A stretch of 64,000 nt of DNA from Maribacter spongiicola (GCF_004364165.1 NZ_SOAY01000010.1:372001-436000), one strand, 5' to 3'. Positions 43,217 through 52,048 are shown, numbered from the stretch's first letter. The notes: a model not told the origin generated them from the letters alone. Numbers and translations: made by a program.

Positions 43217-45343
43217 TCACTCGTTGTTTATTGTAATTCCATCATAAAAATAGTCTATTATGTATTTATCAAAACTGTCAAAATATTCAAAAGACTTAAT
43301 TTCTTCCTTACCAATTTTATGAAAGATTTCAATGGTGTTATGAATATTCAAATTATCGTCTAAGAAGTTTATTACACTTTTCTGATGTAGTTTTCTTGAA
43401 ATCATTCGTGGCATACCATATTCTTCAAGTTGATAAACAACTGATGGTAAGAAAGCGTGAGAAACCCTAGAAACAAAAGGAGCAACATCAGTACCGTTAT
43501 CAATTATTTCTTTTTGAAGGATGTTTATATCACTTATCAAGGAAGATAGATTAAATGCAGCTGTTCTTTCCAACTTGAAAAATTGCTCAATGTCAATATC
43601 AAACTCGTCCAGTTCATCTAAAAGTTCAGGAATTGTACTTCCCCAATTCTCAACTAATACTTTAACAAACTCTACAAACTTTTTGTGTTGAATACCATAA
43701 GGTCCATCACCCCATTCACCTGGTTGCAAACTAATTATTTTCCATAGTAGTCTGCCCCAAGATTCAGGTTCATTAGAATTTAGATACGAAAGTCCATTCC
43801 AATCTTCTGGATTGGATTTCATTTGTCTTGCTGTCTCCTTAATAAACTCTGAATTATTAGATTGGAATATATTTTCTTTTAAAAGTCTATCGTACGTTGC
43901 CTTTCCAAGGATATCGTACATTTCGTTTTTAAAAGTTACGATTTTGGCGATTTGCTCATTATCTAAACTTGAACTGTAAATGTTTTCGTCTAAGTCTCCT
44001 AAAATTGTGTCTGGAAAAGGAATATCAAGTTGTGTTGTTCCCTCTTGTGGTGGTGGTTCGAGCAAGTAAATTTTACCAATAAAATACTTAAACATTCTAC
44101 CACCTCTACCGATAATATTTTTATAGGTAAAACTGTCTAAAAGACTGTTGCCTCCACTTTTACGATTTCGCCAAATTATAACGTTTTCAGCAGATGTATT
44201 TACACCTTCTATTATTGATGAAGTAGAAATAATATTGCTTAATCCTTCTTGTTCCTCAAATAGTTTTACTTGAATTTGACTTATAGAACGGTGCAATTGT
44301 CCGTTATGAATACCAACACCCCTTTTAACTAAATTGGTTAATTTCCAATTAGCTCCATAATTTTTAGTGAGCCAATTAGCAAATTCTATTAATAAGGGTT
44401 TGTCGGAAATTGGGAGGTTTTCATTTAAGAGATTTGAAACTTTGTCGATTTGCGGATATGACGCTGCATAAATAAGTGATTTGGTTTTAGTTTCGTCAAG
44501 AATTTTTAGGAGTATTTCACCTTTTTGAAGTTCTTTTTCAATTTTGTCTCCTTCAATTTCTTTGTATGGTTCAAATCGTTCAAGATAAACTGTACTAAAT
44601 CCTAATTTATCCTCAAAAATCATATCTTGAGTGAATATATTATCGCCGATCGAAGTTATGTTAGGAGCTAGAAAATATTTTTGTTTTGATTTAACCCCTA
44701 ATTTAATAATTGCTTTTAACAGAGATGGAGACCTTGATTTATCGTAAAAAGAACTTGCTTTATAGAATTCATCAATTATTAATATATCTATACTGTCGAT
44801 TTTATTCACGTAGTTCATTGCCCTTTCTTGCGGAAAAATGAAAATGTTTCTATCAGCAAGCTCAACTTCAGTGGTTGTAATAATTTTGTAACTATGTGCG
44901 AATTTCTTGTACAAACGTCTACGTGTTTCGTCTGTTAAAGCTATTGTAGGCACAATTATTACTACATTATCTGGATTTTTGATGGAAATAAAGGCATCAA
45001 TAACGAAGCTTTTCCCAAAGCTTGTCGGAGCACTTACAGCAATGTTTTCTCCATTAACTAATCGTTTTAATAATGATGACTGTTCTCTATGTAATGTAGC
45101 TTGTTTACCCCCTATATCAACTTTGAATATTTCATATACAAATCTATCTTCCCAATTGGCAGTGTCTGCTTTGAGATAAGGATATAAACCTGTTTCGCGA
45201 ATTAAATGGTTAACTAATGGAGAATATACAATTTCGTTTCTTTCGTGGTAATCCAAAAGTTTAATCAATTCATTTCTTGCTTGAACATCTTTATTTCCAA
45301 TTAAGTATTCATTAATTATATGGCAAGTATCAAATATTTCCAT
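43217..45343 (-). CDS. hamB: Hachiman defence system helicase HamB
   Basis: This 708-residue superfamily 2 helicase is the second gene of a Hachiman anti-phage system. Walker A is APTSFGKS (105-112) and the DExx box is the unusual DEFYK (191-195), both features I associate with HamB. Motif Ia appears as VPTIALTDE, and the C-terminal RecA domain has STSSIIEGVNT and IIGRGGRMFK (motifs V-VI). It begins 3 bp after the hamA stop. In the known system, HamB senses damaged or phage DNA and holds or releases the HamA nuclease. The protein is at the short end for such helicases, but all motifs are present and no break is seen. Confidence 0.85.
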   Translation of the reverse strand: MEIFDTCHIINEYLIGNKDVQARNELIKLLDYHERNEIVYSPLVNHLIRETGLYPYLKADTANWEDRFVYEIFKVDIGGKQATLHREQSSLLKRLVNGENIAVSAPTSFGKSFVIDAFISIKNPDNVVIIVPTIALTDETRRRLYKKFAHSYKIITTTEVELADRNIFIFPQERAMNYVNKIDSIDILIIDEFYKASSFYDKSRSPSLLKAIIKLGVKSKQKYFLAPNITSIGDNIFTQDMIFEDKLGFSTVYLERFEPYKEIEGDKIEKELQKGEILLKILDETKTKSLIYAASYPQIDKVSNLLNENLPISDKPLLIEFANWLTKNYGANWKLTNLVKRGVGIHNGQLHRSISQIQVKLFEEQEGLSNIISTSSIIEGVNTSAENVIIWRNRKSGGNSLLDSFTYKNIIGRGGRMFKYFIGKIYLLEPPPQEGTTQLDIPFPDTILGDLDENIYSSSLDNEQIAKIVTFKNEMYDILGKATYDRLLKENIFQSNNSEFIKETARQMKSNPEDWNGLSYLNSNEPESWGRLLWKIISLQPGEWGDGPYGIQHKKFVEFVKVLVENWGSTIPELLDELDEFDIDIEQFFKLERTAAFNLSSLISDINILQKEIIDNGTDVAPFVSRVSHAFLPSVVYQLEEYGMPRMISRKLHQKSVINFLDDNLNIHNTIEIFHKIGKEEIKSFEYFDSFDKYIIDYFYDGITINNE

Positions 45344-45346
45344 TGC

Positions 45347-46264
45347 TTAAGAATTTTTATAAAAGTCAGCCATTGAAACAAACTTATCTACAATGGTTTT
45401 TTTGAGTGGGACAGGAAATAAAATCAAATGGAACTTGATTTGCGAATAGTGTGGTATACCTCCAATTTTATTCAATTGCTTTTTAAAAAATGATTCAGCT
45501 CTGTTTTTATGGTAATCAATCAATTCATTTTTATATTCATCAGAAATTGCACTTTGATTTTTTGTTATTTCACATTCGTGTAATAGTAATATTGGAATAT
45601 GTAATTTTGGTTTTATCAAATCGATAGATTCTCTTGGGGATAGTGCTGATTTAATCGAATTTCTTAATGTCTCATCACCAATTAAGGAATCAATATCTGG
45701 TAGATTCGTAATAATGCTGTTTTCTTTTTTTAGTTTTCCAGTTAATAATGAATTTGCTACAGATGTAATTATTTCAGGAATTCTTGCATCCTCAATACTG
45801 TTATAAAATTTGGCTTCACCAAACCATATTGAAAAATCTGTATCGTTTTCGATAATTATATGAACGCTATCAGCTCCTTTAGCATTGTCTTGTGCATTTT
45901 GCTTGTAAAATATTTTTGGAACAACTGGTAACGCTTTGAAATGATGCTTCATTATAGCATATAGAACAATTTCCGCAATTTCACTTCCTTTACTTATGTC
46001 ACCTGATTTGTCAGAAAGTCTTAAGTTTTTTGCTGCATAGGTCAATAATGAATGATGATTATTAACAAGACTTTCTCTTTCTCTGTGTGATAATGAGGTT
46101 TCAGCAATATTGTCCCAAATGAAATTCTGAAAATGATTGTACCTCCATTCTGCTGCTTCAAAATTATTTATCATACTTATCACACTCTTATTTGCAATTG
46201 GATTTAAAGTAGCGTCAGTATTAATATCTGTGAAAGTGTTATTTATAAGTATTTCAAAATCCAT
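45347..46264 (-). CDS. hamA: Hachiman defence system nuclease HamA (DUF1837)
   Basis: This 305-residue effector nuclease of the Hachiman system has a PD-(D/E)xK active site that can be placed: Glu95/Glu98 in KGSEIAEIVLYAI, Asp132 in AKGADSVHI and Glu150-x-Lys152 in WFGEAKFYNS. This is the DUF1837 signature. It is the first gene of the second cargo module, starting about 110 bp after repeat C, and hamB follows almost without a gap. In characterised Hachiman systems the nuclease degrades DNA once the helicase detects damage or phage intermediates, leading to abortive infection. The intact residues suggest a working system. Confidence 0.87.
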   Translation of the reverse strand: MDFEILINNTFTDINTDATLNPIANKSVISMINNFEAAEWRYNHFQNFIWDNIAETSLSHRERESLVNNHHSLLTYAAKNLRLSDKSGDISKGSEIAEIVLYAIMKHHFKALPVVPKIFYKQNAQDNAKGADSVHIIIENDTDFSIWFGEAKFYNSIEDARIPEIITSVANSLLTGKLKKENSIITNLPDIDSLIGDETLRNSIKSALSPRESIDLIKPKLHIPILLLHECEITKNQSAISDEYKNELIDYHKNRAESFFKKQLNKIGGIPHYSQIKFHLILFPVPLKKTIVDKFVSMADFYKNS

Positions 46265-46371
46265 TCTCTTTATTTATGTGGCTACAAGGTTTGTTTTTGG
46301 TGAGGCATAACGTGCATGTAAACCTACCAGGGTACGTTAACTTCCTGTTTTGGCGATTAAAGGGTACCTAG

Positions 46372-46707
46372 CTAATATACCACTAAAGAATAAACCTACA
46401 ATTAACATCTCAGATTCCATTACGGTAAACCATAATCACTATAAATTATTTAAGACTACGTAAGAAATGACTATAAACAGCGAACCAACCAACTAGTCTG
46501 TTTTTTACTTAGAAAAAGAGTTGAGAGTTCTGGAAAGTAACGACATCAATCGCAATTGTATCGATTAAATACAAGGTGTACGGAGTTAAATGGATGTTTT
46601 AAGCATTGAACAAACCAAGCAGTTTGTTTTTTGGTCAAATAAATAGGCAGTTTTAGAACAAACTTTGCTGTTTCACGGGGCTTTCATGGTTCAATAACCA
46701 CTTTTTT
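46372..46707. repeat. Island direct repeat, copy C (carries an ogt 3'-end fragment)
   Basis: The core (46483-46650) is close to copy D. The hairpin AACAAAC CAAGCA GTTTGTT lies at 46609-46628. From about 46652 to 46707 the minus strand reads WLLNHESPVKQQSLF-stop, identical in protein to the last 15 residues of ogt, with one synonymous base change (GTG for GTA). The left 34 nt (46372-46405) equal those of copy B. This repeat fills the gap between hamA and the secreted-protein gene. Confidence 0.9.
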
Positions 46708-46726
46708 TTGGAAAACAAAGAATTAT

Positions 46727-47725
46727 TTAATCAATATAGAGAGTATTATAAAAGCTTTCAAATGCATCAGCTAGAATGTCAGCGCTTTGATAATTAAAAC
46801 TGACCATATTTAATAACGGTTTATCAATATTTTCAGGATTTGCAATCTGAGTAATTTCTAAAACGGTTACACTACCACAATCTTTCAAACCTTCAAAAGT
46901 TCCTTCGCCTTGATATTTATCCACATATACACTCATTGGTTCATAATTGATTACCGCATAGCCATCTGGGCCAGATTCTTTCATTCCACTTAACATATCT
47001 GCAGTAGTTTCAGCAAATTTATTGGACATACTACTTAATTTACTGCAGGGTGATTGCTTAGAGGTATTATTTTTCCATGTTGAACGAGAAGCTGTCATAT
47101 CCCCAGCATCTATGCTTATCCCTCCTTTTTTGTAAACAAGTGATGGACCTACCTGTAAGAGTGAGTGACCTTGTTTTTCCATTATTTCATTAAAATCATT
47201 ATATGATATTTGAACAGGTTTTATATTAAATCGAGTCATTTGGTGATAAGTTGGCTGAAAAGTGACGGCAGTTTCTAAACGCTGAATTATAAGATTATTA
47301 GGGTCTTTAAAATCTTCTTTTGAAATTGGATAGACATCTATAAATATTACAATATCTTCATTTGAATAGGGTTTAGTTTGAAGAGAAGTAGTGCTTTTTT
47401 GTTTACCTTTTGTAGAGTGCGCAGCATATCTAAAATAAGAGCTAATTCCACGTTGAAGTTCTTTTTTTGTTCTTGTAAAATTAGGGTCTGGACTACCTAA
47501 CCAAACTACTTCGCCACCATCTTTTTCTATTAACTTTTTAGCTTGGTCTAATGTTAGCCCCAATTCAATTCCTAATTTATTTATGGTTTTTTCTAATTTA
47601 GATTGAGAAACTGGATGGAATTGGGAAATGGCACTTGATTGATTTCTTTGTGTTCCTCTTTGAGCTTCCGTCGTTTGAATAAAAACTAAATTAGCAATTA
47701 AATAAAAAACTAGAAGATATTTCAT
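46727..47725 (-). CDS. Secreted protein of unknown function, sole cargo of module 1
   Basis: This is a 332-residue exported protein (signal peptide about 1-21, LIANLVFIQTTEA). The mature part starts Gln/Ser-rich and then has a possible helix LEKTINKLGIELGLTLDQAK. It continues with an ordered alpha/beta region containing DIVIFIDVYPISKEDF, VQISYNDFNEIM, SLVYKKGGISIDAGDMTASR and VSFNYQSADILADAFESFY. Two cysteines (SPCSKLS and LKDCGSV) could form a disulfide outside the cytoplasm. I do not recognise the family. It is the only gene between repeats C and D, so the whole unit is a single-gene module. Confidence 0.68.
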   Translation of the reverse strand: MKYLLVFYLIANLVFIQTTEAQRGTQRNQSSAISQFHPVSQSKLEKTINKLGIELGLTLDQAKKLIEKDGGEVVWLGSPDPNFTRTKKELQRGISSYFRYAAHSTKGKQKSTTSLQTKPYSNEDIVIFIDVYPISKEDFKDPNNLIIQRLETAVTFQPTYHQMTRFNIKPVQISYNDFNEIMEKQGHSLLQVGPSLVYKKGGISIDAGDMTASRSTWKNNTSKQSPCSKLSSMSNKFAETTADMLSGMKESGPDGYAVINYEPMSVYVDKYQGEGTFEGLKDCGSVTVLEITQIANPENIDKPLLNMVSFNYQSADILADAFESFYNTLYID

Positions 47726-47870
47726 GGACGGTTGATTTTTAGGATTTTAAAATACAAAAATTCTTATGAACAGGCTGAAATTTTATTCCCAAAAGATGAA
47801 ATTTTACATAATCATAATGTTATAGAATCAAATCGTAGTTCATTATTAATTCTTGTAAAATAAATAATGG

Positions 47871-48097
47871 AACCAACCAGTCTGTTTTTTACTTGTAAAA
47901 AGAGTTGAGAGTTCTGGAAAGTAACGACAGCAATCGCAATTTTATCGATAAAATACAAGGTGTAAGAAGTTGAGGGGTTGTTTTGAGCAGTTAACAAACC
48001 AAGTAGTTTGTTTTTTGGTGAAATAAACGAGCTGTTTTAGAACAAACTTTGCTGTTTTACGGGGCTTTCATGGTTCAATAACCATTGTTTTCTGTGC
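47871..48097. repeat. Island direct repeat, copy D (contains the real ogt 3' end)
   Basis: This copy joins the last about 20 codons of the intact ogt gene (48037-48097) to its downstream spacer. The spacer holds the hairpin AACAAAC CAAGTA GTTTGTT (47993-48012), the GCAATCGCAATTTTATCGAT block and AACCAACC at 47871. It is the reference copy for A-C and marks the ogt-proximal end of the island. A T-run follows the hairpin on the plus strand only, so it is not a normal terminator for ogt. Confidence 0.9.
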
Positions 48098-48516
48098 AAC
48101 CCGCCAGCGTAACCAGTAAGTGAACCATCGGTACCAATAACTCTATGGCAAGGCACTACGATCCATAACGGATTTCGGGCATTTGCAGAAGCGGCTGCTC
48201 TAGTTGCATTGGGATCGCCCAATAACTTTGCAAGCTCTAAATAGGATCTAGATTTTCCGTAGGGTATGTTTTGTAATTCTACCCAAACCTTCTTCTGAAA
48301 GTCGGTTCCATGTGGGTTTAGTTTTAAATTGAACTCGGTTCTTATCCCTTCAAAATATTCATTCAATTGATAAACGGCATCTTCTAAAGATTCCGGTATA
48401 ACATCGGTAAGTGGCTCATCAGAATTCAATACGGTTATAGCGGTAAGACCATCAACATCACCAATAATTTTAGCAACCCCTAATGGCGTACTTATATATG
48501 CTATATCCTCCTCCAT
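48037..48516 (-). CDS. ogt: Methylated-DNA--protein-cysteine methyltransferase
   Basis: This 159-residue suicide enzyme removes alkyl groups from O6-alkylguanine. The acceptor cysteine is in IVVPCHRVIG, preceded by ARAAASANARNPLW and followed by GSLTGYAGGLHRKQWLL, all standard. Its final codons are the shared right-hand end of the island repeat, so the gene's 3' end appears to be the insertion target; the gene itself is intact. A CNNM/CBS membrane protein gene lies 15 bp upstream on the same strand. Confidence 0.95.
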   Translation of the reverse strand: MEEDIAYISTPLGVAKIIGDVDGLTAITVLNSDEPLTDVIPESLEDAVYQLNEYFEGIRTEFNLKLNPHGTDFQKKVWVELQNIPYGKSRSYLELAKLLGDPNATRAAASANARNPLWIVVPCHRVIGTDGSLTGYAGGLHRKQWLLNHESPVKQQSLF

Positions 48517-48531
48517 AGTATTACATAATAA

Positions 48532-49656
48532 TTATTCGTCTGGTGACGTAGGCTTTTCGATTACTCCCGTTGCCTGAGCGCGTTTTTCCCAGTTTTTACG
48601 AGCAAGACTCTGTAAATCGGCAACATTGTCGCTCTCATCCATAATTTCGAGCCCAAGAAGGGTCTCAATAACATCTTCCATCGTTACAATACCACTTACA
48701 GAACCATATTCGTCAACTACAAGGGCAATTGCCTCACGTTTTTCAATGAATATTTCGAATAAGGTTGGGATCGGCGTACTTCTACGTGTTACTAGAATTT
48801 CACGTTTTATATCTTTCAACGGAATATCTCCGTTCTGGTTGATCATTTCTTCTAGCACATTATCCTTTAAAACAAAACCGGTAACATTATCCATATTATC
48901 AGTATACACAGGTATTCTAGAAAAACGCAATTTAGGGTTGTCAGCAAAGAAATCGGCTATCGTTTTCTCGTCAGACGCTACTTTCATAACCGCTCTTGGC
49001 GTCATAATATCTTTCACCAATACTTCATCGAACTTCAACAAGTTTTTAATGATGGTAGATTCAGACTTCTCAAAAACACCTTCTTCATGTGCCATATCGG
49101 TCATAGCATGAAAATCTTCGCGACTTAATACGCTACCATGGTGTTTGCCACCGCCTACCATTTTGGTAAACAAACGTAGCAACCATAACAAGCCCGTATA
49201 TTTTAAGCCCAAAACCATAATGTTCAAAGCCTTGGTAGAGAAATTAGCCAATTGTTTCCAGTACGTAGCACCAATAGTTTTTGGTATAATCTCTGACGCT
49301 ACCAAAATAAGAATGGTCATAATGGTAGAAACCACACCAACCATTAAATCTTCTGTAAAGGTTATGCCTAAAAATGATTTGGTTTCGCTACCGTATAATT
49401 CGGCATAGGCAACTTTTGCTTGCACACCTACCAAAATTGCACCAACCGTGTGGGCAATGGTATTGATAGTTAAAATGGCAATTAAAGGTTGATCGACATC
49501 TTTTTTAAGTGCTTCTAATGTTTTTGCATACGCATGGCCTTCTTTCAATTTTACATTGATGAAAGTAGGGGTAATACTCAACAGTACTGCTTCTAGTATA
49601 GAACACAGAAAGGAGAAGAAAATAGAAATGAACGCGTAAAAAAGTAGTAGTCCCAT
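48532..49656 (-). CDS. CNNM/CBS-domain membrane protein (hemolysin-like, DUF21)
   Basis: This 374-residue protein has an N-terminal DUF21/CNNM membrane domain with about four spans (residues 1-160). Two CBS domains follow (about 205-330: VKDIMTPRAVMKV, then AIALVVDEYGSVSGIVTMEDV). The usual extra CorC_HlyC domain at the C-terminus is missing; instead the protein ends with a short charged tail. Relatives are involved in magnesium or cobalt efflux or its regulation. It is immediately upstream of ogt and likely co-transcribed. Confidence 0.92.
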   Translation of the reverse strand: MGLLLFYAFISIFFSFLCSILEAVLLSITPTFINVKLKEGHAYAKTLEALKKDVDQPLIAILTINTIAHTVGAILVGVQAKVAYAELYGSETKSFLGITFTEDLMVGVVSTIMTILILVASEIIPKTIGATYWKQLANFSTKALNIMVLGLKYTGLLWLLRLFTKMVGGGKHHGSVLSREDFHAMTDMAHEEGVFEKSESTIIKNLLKFDEVLVKDIMTPRAVMKVASDEKTIADFFADNPKLRFSRIPVYTDNMDNVTGFVLKDNVLEEMINQNGDIPLKDIKREILVTRRSTPIPTLFEIFIEKREAIALVVDEYGSVSGIVTMEDVIETLLGLEIMDESDNVADLQSLARKNWEKRAQATGVIEKPTSPDE

Positions 49657-49693
49657 GGGGTTGTTTTATAAATCGAAGATATTAATAATAATG

Positions 49694-51037
49694 CTAAGGT
49701 TTGTGCTCTTTTACATTATCAAATGCCTGATAAAATATTTGTTGGATGGATGAGCGGATATTCAGCTCGTAAATATTGCGATTTTCTCTCGTAGGATACA
49801 CTCTATTCGATAGAAAAATATACACCATTTGATGCTCTGGATCTGCCCAAAGAAATGTGCCCGTAAAACCACTATGACCAAAACTTGATGCACCAACTTC
49901 TGGAGCAGGGTAGGCATCGGCAATTTTAAAGGTGTTGTTCTTTAAATAGGGTTTGTCAAAACCTAAACCTCTTCTATTATCGTTATCGGGATATTGAACT
50001 TTAGTAAATTCTTTAATAGTATTTTTAGCGATGTATTGTTTGCCGGCATAAAGCCCATTTTGCATGAACATTTGCATGATGATCGCCAAATCATCTGCAG
50101 TACCGAACAAACCTGCGTTACCAGAAATGCCACCTAATAAAGAAGCATTTTCGTCATGCACCCAACCTTGGGTTAGCGTATGTCTGTAAATAGTATCGAC
50201 TTCTGTAGGAACAATTTTGTTAGGGAATTTTTTGGTGCTCGGCAGAAAACCGAAGGTTTTCATACCAAGTGGTTTGTAAAATTCTTTTTCCATATATTCT
50301 GCATACGGAACACCGGTTATTTGAGTAATCAGCTCCGGAAAAATGAGAAATGTGAGTCCCGAATATTTGTATTTTTTCTCTGCGGATACTTCAGAACGAT
50401 TTATAATGCGGTACATTTTTCGGTTAAATCTATTTTTAACATAGATACCTTCAAAAGCTTCGTTACTAAATCTGTTATTTGGTTTACTGCGGATGAATCT
50501 CTTTTTAAACCGACCGTTATTTTTTAAAGTTTTGCTGAGAAATACAATGTAAGGTTCTAGACCGGCTTGATGCGTCAATATCTCGCGAAGCGTAATAGTT
50601 GCTTTATCTTTCTGACTTCGCCAAGGTTTCCAATACGTACTGAACGGAACATCTAAATCTAGCTTTTCTTCATCGACTAATTTCATAATAGCAGGCAGCG
50701 GACCTAAAATTTTGGTTACCGATGCCAGGTCATAAATGTCATTTAGGGCAACATTTTGAATGCTATCATAGGTGTGAAATCCGTATGCTTCATGAAAAAT
50801 GATATTCCCTTCTTTTGCGATTAATACCTGAGCACCTGGGAATGCATTATTTTTTATACCAGTTGTTACAATACTATCTACTTTACGATATACAAAAGTA
50901 GAATCCAGCTCATAAGCAGCCAATGAAGATGCCTGCAAACTAGAACCAACCGGAAGCAGTAAAGTTTTGGTCGCCCGTTCTTGCGAAGCAAGAATACCAC
51001 TTAATAAACCAAATAGTATAAAAAATAATTTATTCAT
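49694..51037 (-). CDS. Exported serine hydrolase (beta-lactamase class C-like)
   Basis: This 447-residue periplasmic protein (signal peptide ending about 18) has a penicillin-binding/esterase fold. The active-site SxxK is in LASVTKILG, the Tyr motif is YKYSGLTF (YSG in place of YxN), and the third motif is GHSGFTGT. This set is typical of class C-like esterases and D-Ala-D-Ala peptidase relatives rather than true beta-lactamases. It lies between the hemB gene and the CNNM gene on the same strand, 21 bp after hemB. Substrate unknown. Confidence 0.9.
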   Translation of the reverse strand: MNKLFFILFGLLSGILASQERATKTLLLPVGSSLQASSLAAYELDSTFVYRKVDSIVTTGIKNNAFPGAQVLIAKEGNIIFHEAYGFHTYDSIQNVALNDIYDLASVTKILGPLPAIMKLVDEEKLDLDVPFSTYWKPWRSQKDKATITLREILTHQAGLEPYIVFLSKTLKNNGRFKKRFIRSKPNNRFSNEAFEGIYVKNRFNRKMYRIINRSEVSAEKKYKYSGLTFLIFPELITQITGVPYAEYMEKEFYKPLGMKTFGFLPSTKKFPNKIVPTEVDTIYRHTLTQGWVHDENASLLGGISGNAGLFGTADDLAIIMQMFMQNGLYAGKQYIAKNTIKEFTKVQYPDNDNRRGLGFDKPYLKNNTFKIADAYPAPEVGASSFGHSGFTGTFLWADPEHQMVYIFLSNRVYPTRENRNIYELNIRSSIQQIFYQAFDNVKEHKP

Positions 51038-51058
51038 TCACTGAATTCAATCCTGCTT

Positions 51059-52048
51059 TTAACCCATTAATTTTACGGCATCTTTTGCAAAGTAGCTTGC
51101 AATAATATTGGCTCCTGCTCTTTTGATTGCCAATAACTGCTCCATCATTACGGCATCATGGTCTAGCCATCCTTTTTCGGCAGCAGCTTTTATCATTGCG
51201 TACTCGCCAGAAACTTGGTAAACGGCAACGGGCACATCGACTTCATTCTTAATATCACGAACAATATCAAGGTAGCACAATCCTGGTTTTACCATAACGA
51301 TATCTGCGCCTTCTTCAATATCCATTAATGTTTCTTTAATAGCTTCAGACCTATTGGCAGAATCCATTTGATAGGTTTTTTTATCCTTAGGTACGTTTTT
51401 AATGTCAACAGGGGCAGAATCAAGTGCATCTCTAAATGGTCCATAAAGTGCGCTTGCATATTTAGCGCTGTATGCCATAATACCGGTATTGGTATAGCCT
51501 TCATCTTCTAGAGCTTCGCGAATGCTGAGAATACGCCCGTCCATCATATCACTTGGTGCAACAAAATCGGCACCGGCTTTGGCATGAGAAACGCTCATTT
51601 CTGCCAGAACTTCTACACTTTCATCATTCAGAATTTGTCCGTCAGCAACAATGCCATCATGCCCATAAGAAGAATAAGGGTCAAGGGCAACATCTGTCAT
51701 CACCAACATTTCCGGGCAAGCATTTTTAACCGTTTTAATCGCCAATTGCATTAATCCGTTTTCATTCAATGCCTCAGAACCGATATTATCCTTTAAGTTG
51801 TCTGGCACTTTAACAAATAAAAGAACCGAGCATAGACCCATACGCCAAAGTTCTTTCACTTCTTTTTCAAGATTATCTAGACTTAGACGGTAATAATTGG
51901 GCATAGAAGGTATTTCTTCTTTAATGCCTTTACCCTCCACTACAAAAAGCGGAACTAAAAAATCGCTTGGTGTAATAATGGTTTCCCTCACCAAACTACG
52001 TATGGCTTCTGAACTTCTAAGTCTTCTATTTCTAATAAGTGGGTACAT
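51059..52048 (-). CDS. hemB: Delta-aminolevulinic acid dehydratase (porphobilinogen synthase)
   Basis: This enzyme condenses two 5-aminolevulinate molecules to porphobilinogen in haem synthesis. The 329-residue protein has the Schiff-base lysines in MAYSAKYAS and VMVKPGLCYLD. At the metal site the sequence is DVALDPYSSYGHDG. The cysteines of zinc-dependent enzymes are absent, so this is the magnesium/metal-switched type. Length and all other motifs are normal. A tiny basic-protein gene precedes it by 22 bp. Confidence 0.96.
   Translation of the reverse strand: MYPLIRNRRLRSSEAIRSLVRETIITPSDFLVPLFVVEGKGIKEEIPSMPNYYRLSLDNLEKEVKELWRMGLCSVLLFVKVPDNLKDNIGSEALNENGLMQLAIKTVKNACPEMLVMTDVALDPYSSYGHDGIVADGQILNDESVEVLAEMSVSHAKAGADFVAPSDMMDGRILSIREALEDEGYTNTGIMAYSAKYASALYGPFRDALDSAPVDIKNVPKDKKTYQMDSANRSEAIKETLMDIEEGADIVMVKPGLCYLDIVRDIKNEVDVPVAVYQVSGEYAMIKAAAEKGWLDHDAVMMEQLLAIKRAGANIIASYFAKDAVKLMG

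Noticed and set aside
47812..47997. Open frame of 61 codons on the minus strand inside repeat D
   Set aside because: The same frame (FID.IAIA.V.F) is present in copy A, but in copies B and C it is broken by stops or altered, so it is conserved as DNA repeat rather than protein.
47993..48012. Hairpin read as the ogt terminator
   Set aside because: The T-run follows on the plus strand, whereas ogt is on the minus strand; kept only as a conserved hairpin.
35350..48097. CRISPR array
   Set aside because: The repeats are 190-330 bp and separated by kilobases of genes; no short regular repeat-spacer pattern and no cas genes are present.
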